Positions 11,901 to 22,749 of a stretch of 64,000 bases of DNA are shown here, one piece after another. The stretch's first letter is position 1. Every line of letters starts with the position of its first letter. Origin of the DNA: Favolaschia claudopus. Lineage: Eukaryota > Basidiomycota > Agaricomycetes > Agaricales > Mycenaceae. The position numbers were made by a program, and so were the translations under genes. Under the pieces are notes generated by a model. The model was not told the DNA's origin and did not search any database. It worked only from the letters and a program-made list of their open reading frames with translations. Location: the NCBI GenBank assembly GCA_037176885.1, contig JAWWNJ010000024.1, positions 682,001 through 746,000 of the forward strand. The letters are read 5' to 3'.

Positions 11901-13190
11901 TCATGCAGCGCTTTCAAGAACGTCCGTGATGTGTATTTGCATGCCAGCATCCGCCAATTTCCTGAGCGCAGCAATAGTGTTTGCGTCAGGCAGATTCTTG
12001 TGCGACGAGCTACCCCTGGATTCAGATAGATCGATATGGAAGACTTTGAACTGTTCGCGGCGAGCTGTCGTTACATCCAACGTGGCATTCCACAAAGGCT
12101 GATAGAGGCCAACGATATAGACGGGAGGACAGTGATAGACTAGGGTTGCCAGACGACGAACCAAGGAGGGGGATTTGGAAAGCGCAAGGAAAAGCGAAGT
12201 CGCCGTCGTGGGAGTCATCCATGCGTCAAAAAGCTCGAGTTCTGGCACAGCGCGAAGACAATCAAGCAGAATGTCAGCAGACTGTTGCGTACTACCGTCA
12301 CCCAAAATGAGCTCTTTGAGCGGTGGCGATTGAGTAGTTAGGAACGAAAGTATCGTGTCGGGACCCACTTCCTGTAGCGGGATAGAAAGGGATTCCAGCT
12401 TTGGCAACGAAAGATATTGAATGATTTCATCGTCACAATGTGGGCTCTTGTTGTTTTCAAAATCAAGCCGACGGACGTTGGGGAGAGCGATCTGGTCTCC
12501 ATCGTCCAGGACAGCAGAATAATTCGTATATTGCACGTCAAACACACACTCGATGAGGTTTGGGGCTAGTCGCAGCAGCTGCACAACGTGTGTGTGGGAG
12601 ACGCTCCAGGCATCTGAATCTTTCGGCAAGTGTCGGTCGCTCATTTTGAAAGTTTCCAGTGACAGTAACGGCCCGGGCGGACTAGCACTTCTCCAAAGCG
12701 CAACCTCGGGAGCGCCGTCCTCAGGCTCTTCCGGCAGCCAGATCTCCAGATGTTTGAGCTGTTGTGCGCGTTCCCAGATGGAATCTACGACGGCAGGGTC
12801 GAGTACTCCGTCCAGTATTATGGATAGAGGTCGTTTTCGTGCGCGACCAAGCCAAATCCAAATCTCGGGAAAGATTTTGGCGCAGGGAAAGGTAATATGG
12901 ATGGCGGACCACAGCTCCGGCGTGGCGTGTGCGATGCGGCTCCAGGAATTGCATACATGGAGAAAGAGCGTTGGAATGTCAGCAAGTCCTGGCTTCCCGA
13001 AGCCATCGAGGGCGTAAATGAATATTTGTGAAGAGATTTCGATTGGAAGACGTGAAATCGGGTCCTGGATAAGGTTGAGCTCGTATTGAATCTGACTTTT
13101 CTCGCATTCCAGGTTTTTGAGCAGTTCGCGTTGGGCTTGAATCTGCTTGTCGAGTGTCTCGATGCGAGCACAAAGGGTTTTCACAGACAT
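11901..13190 (-). CDS. F-box-like protein, paralogue of the gene at 1722-2942
   Basis: Intronless, 429 residues from the ATG at 13190. The frame is open further upstream, but the next ATG (13298) would add a 36-residue hydrophobic leader absent from the paralogue, so I prefer 13190. Layout: coiled coil (about 4-42), F-box-like motif (about 45-95: SRLPIEISSQIFIYAL, then CNSWSRIAHATPELWSAI), leucine-rich body, and a C-terminus ending ADAGMQIHITDVL, nearly identical in pattern to the paralogue. It keeps the central segment that the paralogue has lost. Expected role: SCF substrate adaptor. The two genes lie in inverted orientation about 9 kb apart. Confidence 0.82.
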   Translation of the reverse strand: MSVKTLCARIETLDKQIQAQRELLKNLECEKSQIQYELNLIQDPISRLPIEISSQIFIYALDGFGKPGLADIPTLFLHVCNSWSRIAHATPELWSAIHITFPCAKIFPEIWIWLGRARKRPLSIILDGVLDPAVVDSIWERAQQLKHLEIWLPEEPEDGAPEVALWRSASPPGPLLSLETFKMSDRHLPKDSDAWSVSHTHVVQLLRLAPNLIECVFDVQYTNYSAVLDDGDQIALPNVRRLDFENNKSPHCDDEIIQYLSLPKLESLSIPLQEVGPDTILSFLTTQSPPLKELILGDGSTQQSADILLDCLRAVPELELFDAWMTPTTATSLFLALSKSPSLVRRLATLVYHCPPVYIVGLYQPLWNATLDVTTARREQFKVFHIDLSESRGSSSHKNLPDANTIAALRKLADAGMQIHITDVLESAA

Positions 13191-13481
13191 TCGAGGATCT
13201 GATGTCAGAAGGCGACGAGGACAGGGTGGATGTAGAGTGTGGGGAAAGAGCAAGAGCACAACATCAAACAACAACAGAGGAGCTTCACTCAGATTCATCC
13301 TTTGACCAGATAGACTATATAGTACTACAAAGCCTCCGAGTCCAAGACAGCAGCTTCAACGAGCTCCTTTGCGTCCGCGGACGAGACCATTGACAAGTCT
13401 CCAAGTTTCTACAATTTCCAGCTTCCAGCATCATATCATACAGCCAATTAACACAAACGTATACATGCAACAGAAAGAGCC

Positions 13482-14639
13482 TCATAACGCTGTCCCCCGC
13501 TCGAAACTTGCACGAATTTCCGCAGTGTACTTGTCGTAGTATCGAGCAATCTAGCGAGATACTTGTCAGAGTAGAACCAAGATCATCCAAGCAAACAGAT
13601 CTACCTTCTTGTTGAACACCCGATTGTGTTCGTTGATATACGTGATATCGCCCTCGTCCTCGTTCGTCCGCTTCCGCGAGAACTTGCTCTTCTTGTCGAT
13701 ACTGCGCAAGAAAATATAAGAAAAAAGCAAGGGATCCGCCGGCGAGAGTACCCACTCTTTGTTAATCTTGCTCACGACCCTGTCAATAGCATCTTCCGAT
13801 GGCTTGTTGTCGCCATATATAAGCGTATTGGCGTCGCGGTACAGATTCTCCGCAGCCAATCGTTGTTCCTCCGCCGTTGGTATCATCTGAAACCATTCGT
13901 CAGTCGAATCCCCCAACAGACGAGATTCCGAATTCAATACCTGTGACGACGAAGCCGTCGGGTTGAACGCAGTAAGACTCCCCGGTACAAGCCCCATAGC
14001 CAGCTCCTTCTGCCGATTATAGGCGGCCATATCCGGCTTCAGCAAGTCCAAATCCTTCTTATACCGCCTCCTCGCAGCATGCGCATCGTCATGAAACTCG
14101 AAATCTGCCCTCCGCGTCTTCCTCGCCTTCTTCTTCTCCCAATAATCGTTCTCCTCAATCGTCCACTCCCAATTCTTGGCCCGCTCCACCGCATCTGGCT
14201 CCCCCCGTTCCTCCGCGTCGGCTTTCGTCCGTAACATCTCCGCAAGCTTGCGTTGCTTTTCTAGCCGTGCAGCATCCCGAGCGGTGATTTGAGCTTTGGC
14301 GGATTCCTCTATCAGCGAAGCGCGGTTGGCCTTGGAAGATGCCGTGCGTTTTTGTCGGAGTGCATCCATTTTGGCTTTCCGCTCGTCCATTGTTAGCGAG
14401 ATGAGAGCAGAAGGCGTTGCCACCTCAGACTCAACTCCTGTCATTGAATCGTCGGGCGGAGAAGGCTCCGGTTCTGATGAAGTGGACTGGACGGGAGGAG
14501 CTGCTGGTGCGCTGGGCTCTTCTTCGCCTGCAACGACGTTGTCCTCGGTCTCTTCCATAGCAACTTCCTCATCCTCTGGTTGGCTCTTTTTCTTCGGCGC
14601 TGCCTTCTTTCCGCGCTTGGACGTACGTGCGGCTGGCAT
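13482..14639 (-). CDS. SYF2: Pre-mRNA-splicing factor SYF2
   Basis: Exons (5' to 3') 14639..13941, 13886..13756, 13701..13605, 13550..13482; 331 residues. SYF2 is part of the NineTeen/Prp19-associated spliceosome complex in the nucleus. The C-terminal SYF2 domain is clear: LYRDANTLIYGDNKPSEDAI, INKDIDKKSKFSRKR, EDEGDITYINEHNRVFNKK and a final ARYYDKYTAEIRASFERGTA. The first 100 residues are a disordered Lys/Glu/Pro-rich leader, followed by a long charged helical region. All three introns are exactly 54 nt; the first has no in-frame stop, so retaining it would insert 18 residues near residue 234 without breaking frame. The spliced form matches the family better. Confidence 0.93.
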
Positions 14640-14918
14640 TTGACTATTCAGACTGAGATGTTGAAGTGCAAGTCCAAAATAGGCAAGCGAACAAAGACAC
14701 TACAACGGAATAACACAGCCTCATGCTCGCAAGTTGAAGTTGAACCTTTTGCATAGAATTTCTTTCCGGCATCAACGTGGCCAGCACTCTAGAATCTAGC
14801 GAATCGAATTACGCGGAACGAAAAGTACAGCTACCATTTACATAGATACCGATAAGTAGTTACGAGGGAATTATCATGAAAGTTCGTCAAAGTCGTCACA
14901 ATGGAATTCAAAACAATA

Positions 14919-17685
14919 TCACCCTTGCCTCAAATCCTCCAGAAACCGCAACACAGTTCGCACATTCTCACCTTCCTCAGCGGTAGCCCCATCCTCCCCA
15001 TTCGAGTAGATATAGGCGAACTCCCGCGCATGGCCGATGAGCACATCGACCTTGGCTTTGTCGCCGTCATAGCGTGAAGGCGAGGAAGGCGTGGGTAGGA
15101 GGCGAAGTAGAACGGTCTGGTTTTCAGTGTTGTCCATCATGAGCAGACCGAAAAGGAGGGACAGGTGAGAGAGTAGGAGGCGGGACTCCGCTGCAGCCAA
15201 GAGGGTGCTGGGATCTGGAGGTTCCGGAGAAGACTCGCGTTTGATGTTAGGCACCACGGGTGGAGGTAGAAGTTGCCGAAAAACGTGAGTCAAAGCTTCC
15301 AAAGCGGTCATTCTGGGCGTGCACTTGCAGGTGGTGAGGCACCGGGGAAGGGTGCAATGTGTAGAGACGTCTAGACAAGATCAATAAGGGTAAATCGGAA
15401 GGGAAACGAGAATACGTACAGGTGGAACGCAAGGTGTCCTTCACCTCGTCGTTTACTTGAACTAGATTTGTCAAGACCCCTAACGCGAGACAGAGAGCGT
15501 CGAGCGCCTCTTCACGGTCGGGCTTGGCCGTCGTCCGCGAAGGCTCTTGACCGGAATCTTCCTCGACCTTCATGGCAGCTTTCCCATTTTGCTTTCCGTT
15601 AGCTGAGAGCTCGCGTTTGACCGTTGCCTTGTCGTCAGGTTCCTCTTTGACTTTCCCCAGCCGCGCAGCATGCCCGCCCAAGACGGTTCTAAGAATGAAC
15701 CCAAAACACGAGTCGTTCGCGGTCAACTTGGCACACCACATTTTGTCGGAATGCGTCACACCGACGAGGAGACGAAGCGTCACCAGTGAAGCTGCCTGGG
15801 TCTTGTCTAATGCAATAACTACATGAATGAACAATTGAGACGAAAGGAATACACTGCAAACCTTTGTCCTCGTCTTGACCTCCTTTGCGGTCGGCATTTA
15901 CAAGTTCCAGAGCAGTACCAAGGGTAACGAGTCCATCGGAGAGCCACCTCTCTCTGCCGTCATCGAATATTTCTTGGATTGCTGAGGTCAAAGCATCGGA
16001 TTGAGGTGCCCAACTCCCAAGAAGGTATGCGTCAAGGAGCGAGAGTATATTGTGTACGTGAAGAAAAGCGATGCGCAGATCGTTGCGCAATGAGGTCGCA
16101 GTGAACGCCGAAATTGGTGCTTCGATAAGCGCGGAAAGGTGAGATCTTAGAGTCGAAAGGAGAGCTTGCATGGTAACGGGAGTGGGAGTAAGGAGGGACG
16201 CCGGAAGGGACATGAGAGTGTGTGATGTTAGAAGAGATATTGACAGTCGGGTGGCTTCCGGAAAGAGGGATGAATCGGAGATTGCTGTATGAATCGTGGT
16301 AAGCTGAGAGTTCGTGAGCAGCTATACGATGGAACAAAACTGAACAACTAACGAGATGTTGATCCTTCTTAGAATATCCCAATTTTCGGAGCTGAATTGG
16401 ATCCGATATACATGTTAACGGGTCGGTAGAGGGCGAGGAAGTCTCGAGAAGGTTGAACAGGGCAGAAATGAGGGAGGAGGAATGCCGTTGAGCTAAATCT
16501 GTAAGCGACGCAGAATCTCGCGACACCAGGGCGGCGAAGAAAGCTAACAGAATATCCATGATCTATCGTGATATGAGGTATGAGTTGCGAGTCAATTGAC
16601 GAAGCCCAAATACTCACCGTGTCTTTGCCCTGAGCACCGCCTGCATTGCAGAGGAGATCCCAAGTGGACGCAATGAAATCAGCGGCTTTGGCCTTGCGTG
16701 CGAATTCGGAATCGCATAACTTCGTAGTGATTTCCAGAGCACTCAAGTTGTCATTAGTCCCCAGTTCAACAACACGCGAAGAAACACATAAATACCTTAC
16801 ACGCCGCAGGCCTGGACCATTGGAGGTATCCAGACCCTCCCAGAGATAGCCTACTTCGTCCAAAAATCGGCGGCTCTCACCCTGGTTGCGCAGTTCGGTA
16901 ATGCTCTTCAACGGATTCAGCATCCCGTTGGCTAACGGTGTAGGGTCAGAATGAGCCTTCGCCTTGCCTTTGGCCCGCTTCGAAGGGGATGCGTTTGGAG
17001 TCGAAGCGCTGGAAGCAGACCGTACGGGTGACCTATATGCATAAGGGTCGTCCTCGGATTCATCCACTCCCCAGCGCGTACGGAGAGACGAATAGGATTC
17101 TCGAGAGGCGAACTCATCATCGAGCTCCTCTTGCAATTGCTCTAGAGAGGCAGGATTTACTGGTATGGGAATAAGGAATGATCGAGAACTCCCAGCGTAT
17201 GTTCGACCGGTTTTCGGTCGAGGAATGGGAGATTGCTTCGCTTCCGATATCGAAGGTTTCGTGGGGCTCGGAGCTTGGGATTGTGATTGGACTCTTACGG
17301 GCAAGGAGGGCGTACGAGAGAGGATGCTGCTCATACTCGAATTCTTGCTTCCGCCACCACTCCCGCTTCCGCTCGCGATCGAGGACTCTGTTCTGGACCG
17401 AGAAAGCATGCGTTTGGTGAGTTTTCCCGGAGATTTCTCTGGAGACGAAGTAGTAGAAGTCACGGCTTCAAATATTTGGGACAGATCGCGCGGCGTTCGA
17501 CTGGGAGGACGCAGCGGCAAGGAGTCCTCTTCTACGTCTGTTGACCCTTCCCGGTCGTCCAATTTTCTGCGCTTGACTTCCGGTGTACATTCCTTGACTG
17601 ATTCTGAGCTTCGTTTGAAGGATTTGCGACTGTAGGTCCTGGCAGGGAACGAGGTCGAGGGCATCATCGGCTTGTGGGTGTGCAA
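14919..17685 (-). CDS. WAPL: Wings apart-like (WAPL) cohesin release factor
   Basis: Exons (5' to 3') 17685..16796, 16741..16618, 16562..16353, 16303..15862, 15806..15420, 15370..14919; 834 residues. WAPL with Pds5 opens the cohesin ring in the nucleus. The first 280 residues are disordered, Ser/Pro/Arg-rich, with a bipartite basic stretch (KRAKGKAKA). The WAPL helical repeat domain begins near residue 284 (LKSITELRNQGESRRFLDEV) and runs to the C-terminus, interrupted by a charged Lys/Glu insert near residues 610-640. The first intron (16795..16742, 54 nt) has no in-frame stop and ends in GAG; it carries a good branch site (ACTAATGAC). A second in-frame ATG at 17667 is an alternative start. 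Some Agaricomycete WAPLs have a similar length; exact boundaries are my model. Confidence 0.85.
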
Positions 17686-18415
17686 GACGCGCCGTCACAA
17701 TTTCCGCACAGTAAGGAGGATTCCGATCGCGCGCTTTCCCTGTGAGCTAAAAGTGCCTTGAAGGTAAATTTCCGCTGTGAAGAACTTTGCGCGTCCTTTC
17801 AACGCTGAAAATTAATGTCTGCTGAATTCTGTGGGGCGAGTTGTGCAGGTGGAGGTAAGTCGCTTGCAGGAAATTTGCTAGACCGAATGCGGAGAAACGG
17901 TTAGCTACGATGTAGAGGAATGCGCGACGCAGCGAGCGCGACGGCGGGGATCAAAGTCACAGTCCGGTCACACGTCACACCGTGCTATCTAATCTCACAC
18001 CGAACTTCGGCGCTATCGGTGCAACTACCACCTCAGAAAATCGCGACGGAGCATGGCTAGACTCCCTTCTACGTTTTGCCACCTGAATTTCCTCTGTGTC
18101 TACGGCTGAAGCTTGACTTGGAATCTGAAGTCGTAATCTCACCTGCCAGATGCTCTCATCCTCAAAATTCTTGTTTCCGCTATTCCAACTCGGTCTTCAC
18201 GTTCAGACGAAGCCCAGAGAGATGAAGCTCATAATCAGACTCCCCGGTCCGCACACGCCACCTACAGGAGATCTCTGCCCGTCTTCCAACAAAACCGTTT
18301 TACACAACAGTGCGCTCAGAGCGGCAAATGTGTCTTCGGCCGATGGATTTCGTGCATCTGAAACTCATTTAAACGAAGCGTGTACCGGGCCCGGGGCCCT
18401 CCGTCGCTCCTTCCG
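17686..18415. other. Divergent promoter region of WAPL and SDH3
   Basis: 730 bp between two divergently transcribed conserved genes. No separate gene is supported. An open frame on + from 18150 overlaps the first SDH3 exon and intron but its upstream part has no family resemblance. Confidence 0.5.
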
Positions 18416-19128
18416 ATGCTCAAATACACAACTGGCACAACCTCCAGACTCATGTCTCATTCCAAAATTTATTCTCTCAAAGGTGGTCAGTGATTCAGGC
18501 TGCAGACCTGACCCGAGGTTGCCTCTGATTTCAGCAACAGGGAGCCGTTCAATCTCACCGCTGCTGCAGAAACGCCATGCGAGTACCAAGTCTATTCGAA
18601 CGCAGTCCCTTCCGCCGTCTGCATCTGTCGATATTCTTAACAAGCAAAGACTCCTCCGACCAACCAGTCCTCACTTGGCAATATACAAACCGCAACTCAC
18701 ATCAGTGCTATCCATTGGGAACCGTGGGGTAGGAGGCGCTCTGAGCGTTCGTACGTGTCTTAGTTCTTTTACGGGTATCGGAATACCTACCAACTCCATG
18801 CATCAAGTGCTCTACGGATCGTCCATTGCCTACCTATTTTTCCCTGGAACATTTGACGGCGATTATTTGATCGAATTGGCTTCGGGGCTTCCTGATTATG
18901 TTAAGTACACAGCTAAAACAATTCTTGCTGCGCCACTTGCGTTCCATGCATTGAACGGGATCAGACACTTGTTCTGGGATGTTGGCAAATGTATGTGAAT
19001 CTCTCTCTCTCTTGCTATCAGGCTAAATAGTGCTTGCTCTAGTCATGACTTTACGGGGCGTTTATCAAACGGGTTACGCTGTGTTAGCGGGAACGGCCGT
19101 TTCCACGATTGTTCTTGTGTTATTATAA
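18416..19128 (+). CDS. SDH3: Succinate dehydrogenase cytochrome b subunit (SDH3/SDHC), mitochondrial
   Basis: Exons 18416..18485, 18535..18750, 18808..18990, 19043..19128; 184 residues. It is the membrane anchor of complex II, binding haem b and ubiquinone in the inner mitochondrial membrane. The N-terminus is Arg/Ser/Lys-rich and without acids (MLKYTTGTTSRL), a matrix-targeting presequence. Family signatures: LNKQRLLRPTSPHLAIYKPQ, then NRGVGGALSVLLYGSS leading into the first membrane helix, and FHALNGIRHLFWD with the haem-region His; the third helix ends the protein (VLAGTAVSTIVLVLL). The start was set by splicing: intron 1 (18486..18534, GTCAGT donor) joins the presequence in frame. Intron 2 is 57 nt and stop-free, so an unspliced reading looks deceptively coding. 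Confidence 0.88.
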
Positions 19129-19712
19129 ATTCAACAAGCTCGAAGTTACATTCTCTTGGATCTTTTTATGGCAAAGCCATCGATTGTCTTACTCATGGCT
19201 CTGGGCGCTGCGCCGCATTTTGAACAACATGAATCTGAAAATTGCCTCATATGGATTCTGGCGTCGTGATGTTTGACTGTATTTACGCGTAGTGAATGTG
19301 AGTCGCAGCTTTAAATTAGCGAGGACTCTCCACGTTCAACCATCATGTCTATGGAGGGAGGATGGTGCGACATAGAGTTTCGAATCTCTCTCCATAGCGG
19401 CCTCCGATGAGCCTAAGATGAATCCGCTAGAAGGCCGCTCCGCAATAAGTATTTTAAGTATTTTAAATTACTGTGGTTTGATTATACTACAATTAGTTCG
19501 TACCCTCAGGTACCCTCGATACTCTCCGAGTCATACGCATGTGTTCCGAGTCGAGGAGGCATCAGTTCTAGAAATTGCCTTATATGGATTCTGGCGTAGT
19601 GGTGCTTGCTCCTGCTTGCACCCTCGGTGGCTGTGGGAGCGCGTAATCTGGACCACCCGTCTTGACCACAACTCTGAACTCCATCTTGGACTGTTTCTAA
19701 TCTCTCTGCACC
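19129..19712. other. Intergenic, promoter of UBX gene
   Basis: 584 bp between SDH3 and the UBX-domain gene, both on +. AT-rich stretch near 19447-19500. Two similar segments (TTGCCTCATATGGATTCTGGCG near 19243 and TTGCCTTATATGGATTCTGGCG near 19577) form a short direct repeat. No gene recognised. Confidence 0.5.
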
Positions 19713-21087
19713 ATGGCAAACGACAAAGACTCTCTCATTGGAATGGGCTTTGATGTTGCGCGTGTAGAATGGGCTCTGAAAGCTACTGGAAATCGGGGAC
19801 TTCAGCCTGCCATGGATTTCCTTTTCGAAAACGAGGGTAAAGAGATCCCAGATCTGAGCTCGGTATCCGAGTCTACTAGCTCTCGTCCACCACAAGACGC
19901 GATGGATGTCGACGATGAAGAAGATGCTGAAGCTTTGAGGAGCTTGGGAGTTAAAGTTGCCACTGACGCAGAGGCGAAGAGCATCAAGTGCTCTGAGTGC
20001 GGGAAAGGTGGGTTCCGATTCTCTATAAGTTAAATGTCGTTGACAGTGAACGCGTTTTCAGTGTTCAGAAACACTGCTCTAGCTCAATTCCACGCCGAGA
20101 AGAGTGGCCATCAAAGTTTCGAAGAATCAACGGAAGAGGTCATCGCATATCTAAAGTTGTATTTACAAGACTTTGACGCGCTTTCTAGATCAAACCGTTG
20201 ACAGAGGAAGAGAAGAAGGAAAGGCTTGCTGAACTACGCGAAAAGATGGCGGCCAAACGTGCAACCAAGGCTGTTGAAGAGGCCAAAGAGGCGAAAGCTA
20301 ATGAAACTCTTCGGAGGAAGACTGGAAAGGTGATTTGGTCAACGTCTTTGGTAACGCAAACTCAACTGCTTCAGGACATGGGTGCGTTGAAGGAAGAGAT
20401 GGCACAAAGACAAGCCCTCAAGGATGCTGAACAGAAGAAAAAGGGTACTACCTTGCTTCGTCTTCTGCCGCTGAATAGCTGATGCCGTTCCGCAGACAAG
20501 ATTGAGGACGCGAAAGCTAAGGCTGCAATCAAAGCCCAAATCGAGGCGGATAAGAAAGCCCGCGCAGAAAAGTTTGCCAGAGAAAAGGCTCTCCGGCATG
20601 GCGAGCAGATTGTTGATGCACCGGCCGCGGCTCCCGCTGCTTCGACGTCTTCTGGTCCTGTCAGCGGTGTTGCTGGCAAGGATTTCAAAGAGACTCGATT
20701 ACAGATTCGCATGTCTACCGGTGGCCAACCATATACAACCACTCTTCCGAGTGATGCTCGTGCGTTTCAGGCGTTTCTTAACATGCGTTGCTGACTCGTT
20801 GACAATGTTTACAGCCCTGCGCGAAGTAGCCGAATTCCTGGCTGGACAGTCATTGACAGTTGATGTCGACACAATCTCATTCGCTCAACATTTCCCCAGG
20901 CGAGTTTGCTCTTCCATTTCCTTTTCTCTTTCTCACTCCCGCATAGGAAAGCCTTCTCGAGGGCAGATTTCTCCAAGAGCCTTCGTGAACTGGGACTGAC
21001 CCCGTCGGCGGTAACATGGTCATTTATTCGTAACTGCCACTCAACTGAAGCCTTCTTCGACAGGTGCTGATTGCCACCCCTCCTTGA
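19713..21087 (+). CDS. UBA/UBX domain protein (UBXN1/SAKS1-like)
   Basis: Exons 19713..20007, 20062..20138, 20189..20329, 20375..20444, 20496..20759, 20815..20899, 20947..21010, 21064..21087; 339 residues. Such proteins bind ubiquitin through UBA and the AAA ATPase p97/Cdc48 through UBX, linking substrates to degradation. UBA spans about 3-45 (LIGMGFDVARVEWALKATGN), then a C2H2-like finger around 93-118 (CSECGK, then FHAEKSGH), a highly charged coiled coil (about 128-230) and UBX (about 250-335: TRLQIRMSTGGQPYTTTLPS, VAEFLAG, FPRKAFSRADFSKSLRELGL). The sixth intron (20900..20946) starts with GC, not GT; only this GCGAGT donor gives the conserved FPRKAF junction. The 45-nt third intron is divisible by three and stop-free. 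Confidence 0.9.
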
Positions 21088-21170
21088 CCCAGAGCCGTCC
21101 CAGTCGAAATGCATGTAACCCAATGTATATTACTGAAATGCAATGATTCGTGTTCCTTGTAGCGCGTGCA

Positions 21171-22749
21171 TCAGATATATTGGAAAATCACGATCTCCGC
21201 GGCGGACGTCCCAAGCGCAATTCTTCCTTCCTCCTCCTGAATCGCTATTCTAATCCAACCGTCGTCTTCTCGGACTTGATATACCATAGACGCCGAGGTA
21301 AAATTCGGGTCATGGGCCACTGCTGCGTCTTGATCGACAGTTGTGAAGAGAGTCCCAGCAAGTCTCTGGCCCTCGGCGGAGTGGTCGAAGTATTCCTCCG
21401 TATGCGAGTCGATCCATAAAGCCGTACCGTACGACCCAAGCACCATATCCCACCGCGCAAATAACCGTATAGGCGAAGCGAAAGTGCGTATCGAGACGGC
21501 GTCGGGGAGGTATGGCTTGTTTAGTGCGTCGATCTCGCGGCTAGGGTTGTAGGTTCCGTCACACGGTAGAACATAGTGGTGCAGCGCGTTCACGGGCCAT
21601 GGAAATAGACTGGCGTACCGCACCAGGATGTTAATTGCGGGTGACGCAGAACCTTCCCAGGAGGGCTGGAAAGCCATAGACACGCTGTCAACTCTCCACT
21701 GCCAGGTGTGTGAGGTGAGGGGCTCGATGACATTTATCAGGGAGCCTGCCCGAAATGGGGCGAGGGGGTAGAATTCGAGCTCGGTTGTTCGCGCGACTAC
21801 CACGTATTGGTCGGTGATGAGGGCGTCGATGAGTTCTTTGTGCTGAATTGGCGGTCAGAGATTTCTTTGTCGAAATCACAGAGGGCTTGGTTGGTACCTC
21901 GATGTGAATCGGATTTCGAAGTTCCACGGGGGAGGTGGGATTTTCGATGGTTCTCAGAAACAGGCGGTTATCGCCGCCTTTGGTGAGCAGTGTTGAGGCG
22001 CTGAATATGTGCAGGCTCTCGTCGACGTCCAATATATGGTTCGTGACGAAACCTGAGCCAGGATCGGAAGCGGAAAAGTCGATGCCCAAAATTTCGAGGC
22101 CGCTGATTTAGTGGTTTCTAAGTGAGTGGTCTTTACTAGAAACTGGATTGCAACTCACTTGGATGACCTGAGGGCTATAGCTGCTGCAGGCGAAGATATC
22201 GTATTGATACGAAACCCACGAAAGTCTTCTAATCTGCGTTGAGCGATGCAATCCGAGTTGACGATATCCCAACATTGTAAGGTGAATACTCTCTGCCCGT
22301 CGCCCGATTGCAGGGAAAGGGAAATCAACCACCGGCGGTCGGGAGAAGGTAAGAAAGCGAGAGACACGATTTGTGTGTGCAGTTGGTCAGCGGTCCTGAG
22401 AGACAGTCTGTGAACGGGTACGGGGGAGCCTGAGGTCCAGTTTCTTCTTAAACTCAGCGCATCCGAGACGCATTGTTCGAGTTCCTTCGTTGTCAGTGAC
22501 TCCAAGTGACGTCCTCCGAGACGAGGGATTGGGATATTCTTCTGTAAGACCTCCGTCTTCAGCAGGTCGCGCCAAACGCCCTTTGACTGAGTGATTTGTA
22601 GAAAGTATTTGCATGTCTGAAGTTGTGTGAGTGTGGCGAAATCGAGTCTCGGAATGTACCAGTACCGTTCTGAGCGTGAGCACCTCCTTAAGACCAATGT
22701 ACTTGAAGACGATGATGAATATGTCGGTTGGAAGTACAGGGAGGCTCAT
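21171..22749 (-). CDS. F-box protein with beta-rich body
   Basis: Exons (5' to 3') 22749..22666, 22616..22159, 22102..21898, 21842..21171; 472 residues. The F-box starts at the N-terminus (LPVLPTDIFIIVFKYIGLKE, then CKYFLQITQSKGVWRDLL). The rest resembles the WD40-like or otherwise beta-rich C-terminal part seen in many Agaricomycete F-box proteins (HTQIVSLAFLPSPDRRWLIS, CWDIV). Likely an SCF adaptor with unknown target. The third exon boundary uses acceptor AAATCAG at 22103, chosen because the earlier TTAG acceptor breaks the frame. It is convergent with the UBX gene, only 83 bp apart. Confidence 0.78.
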
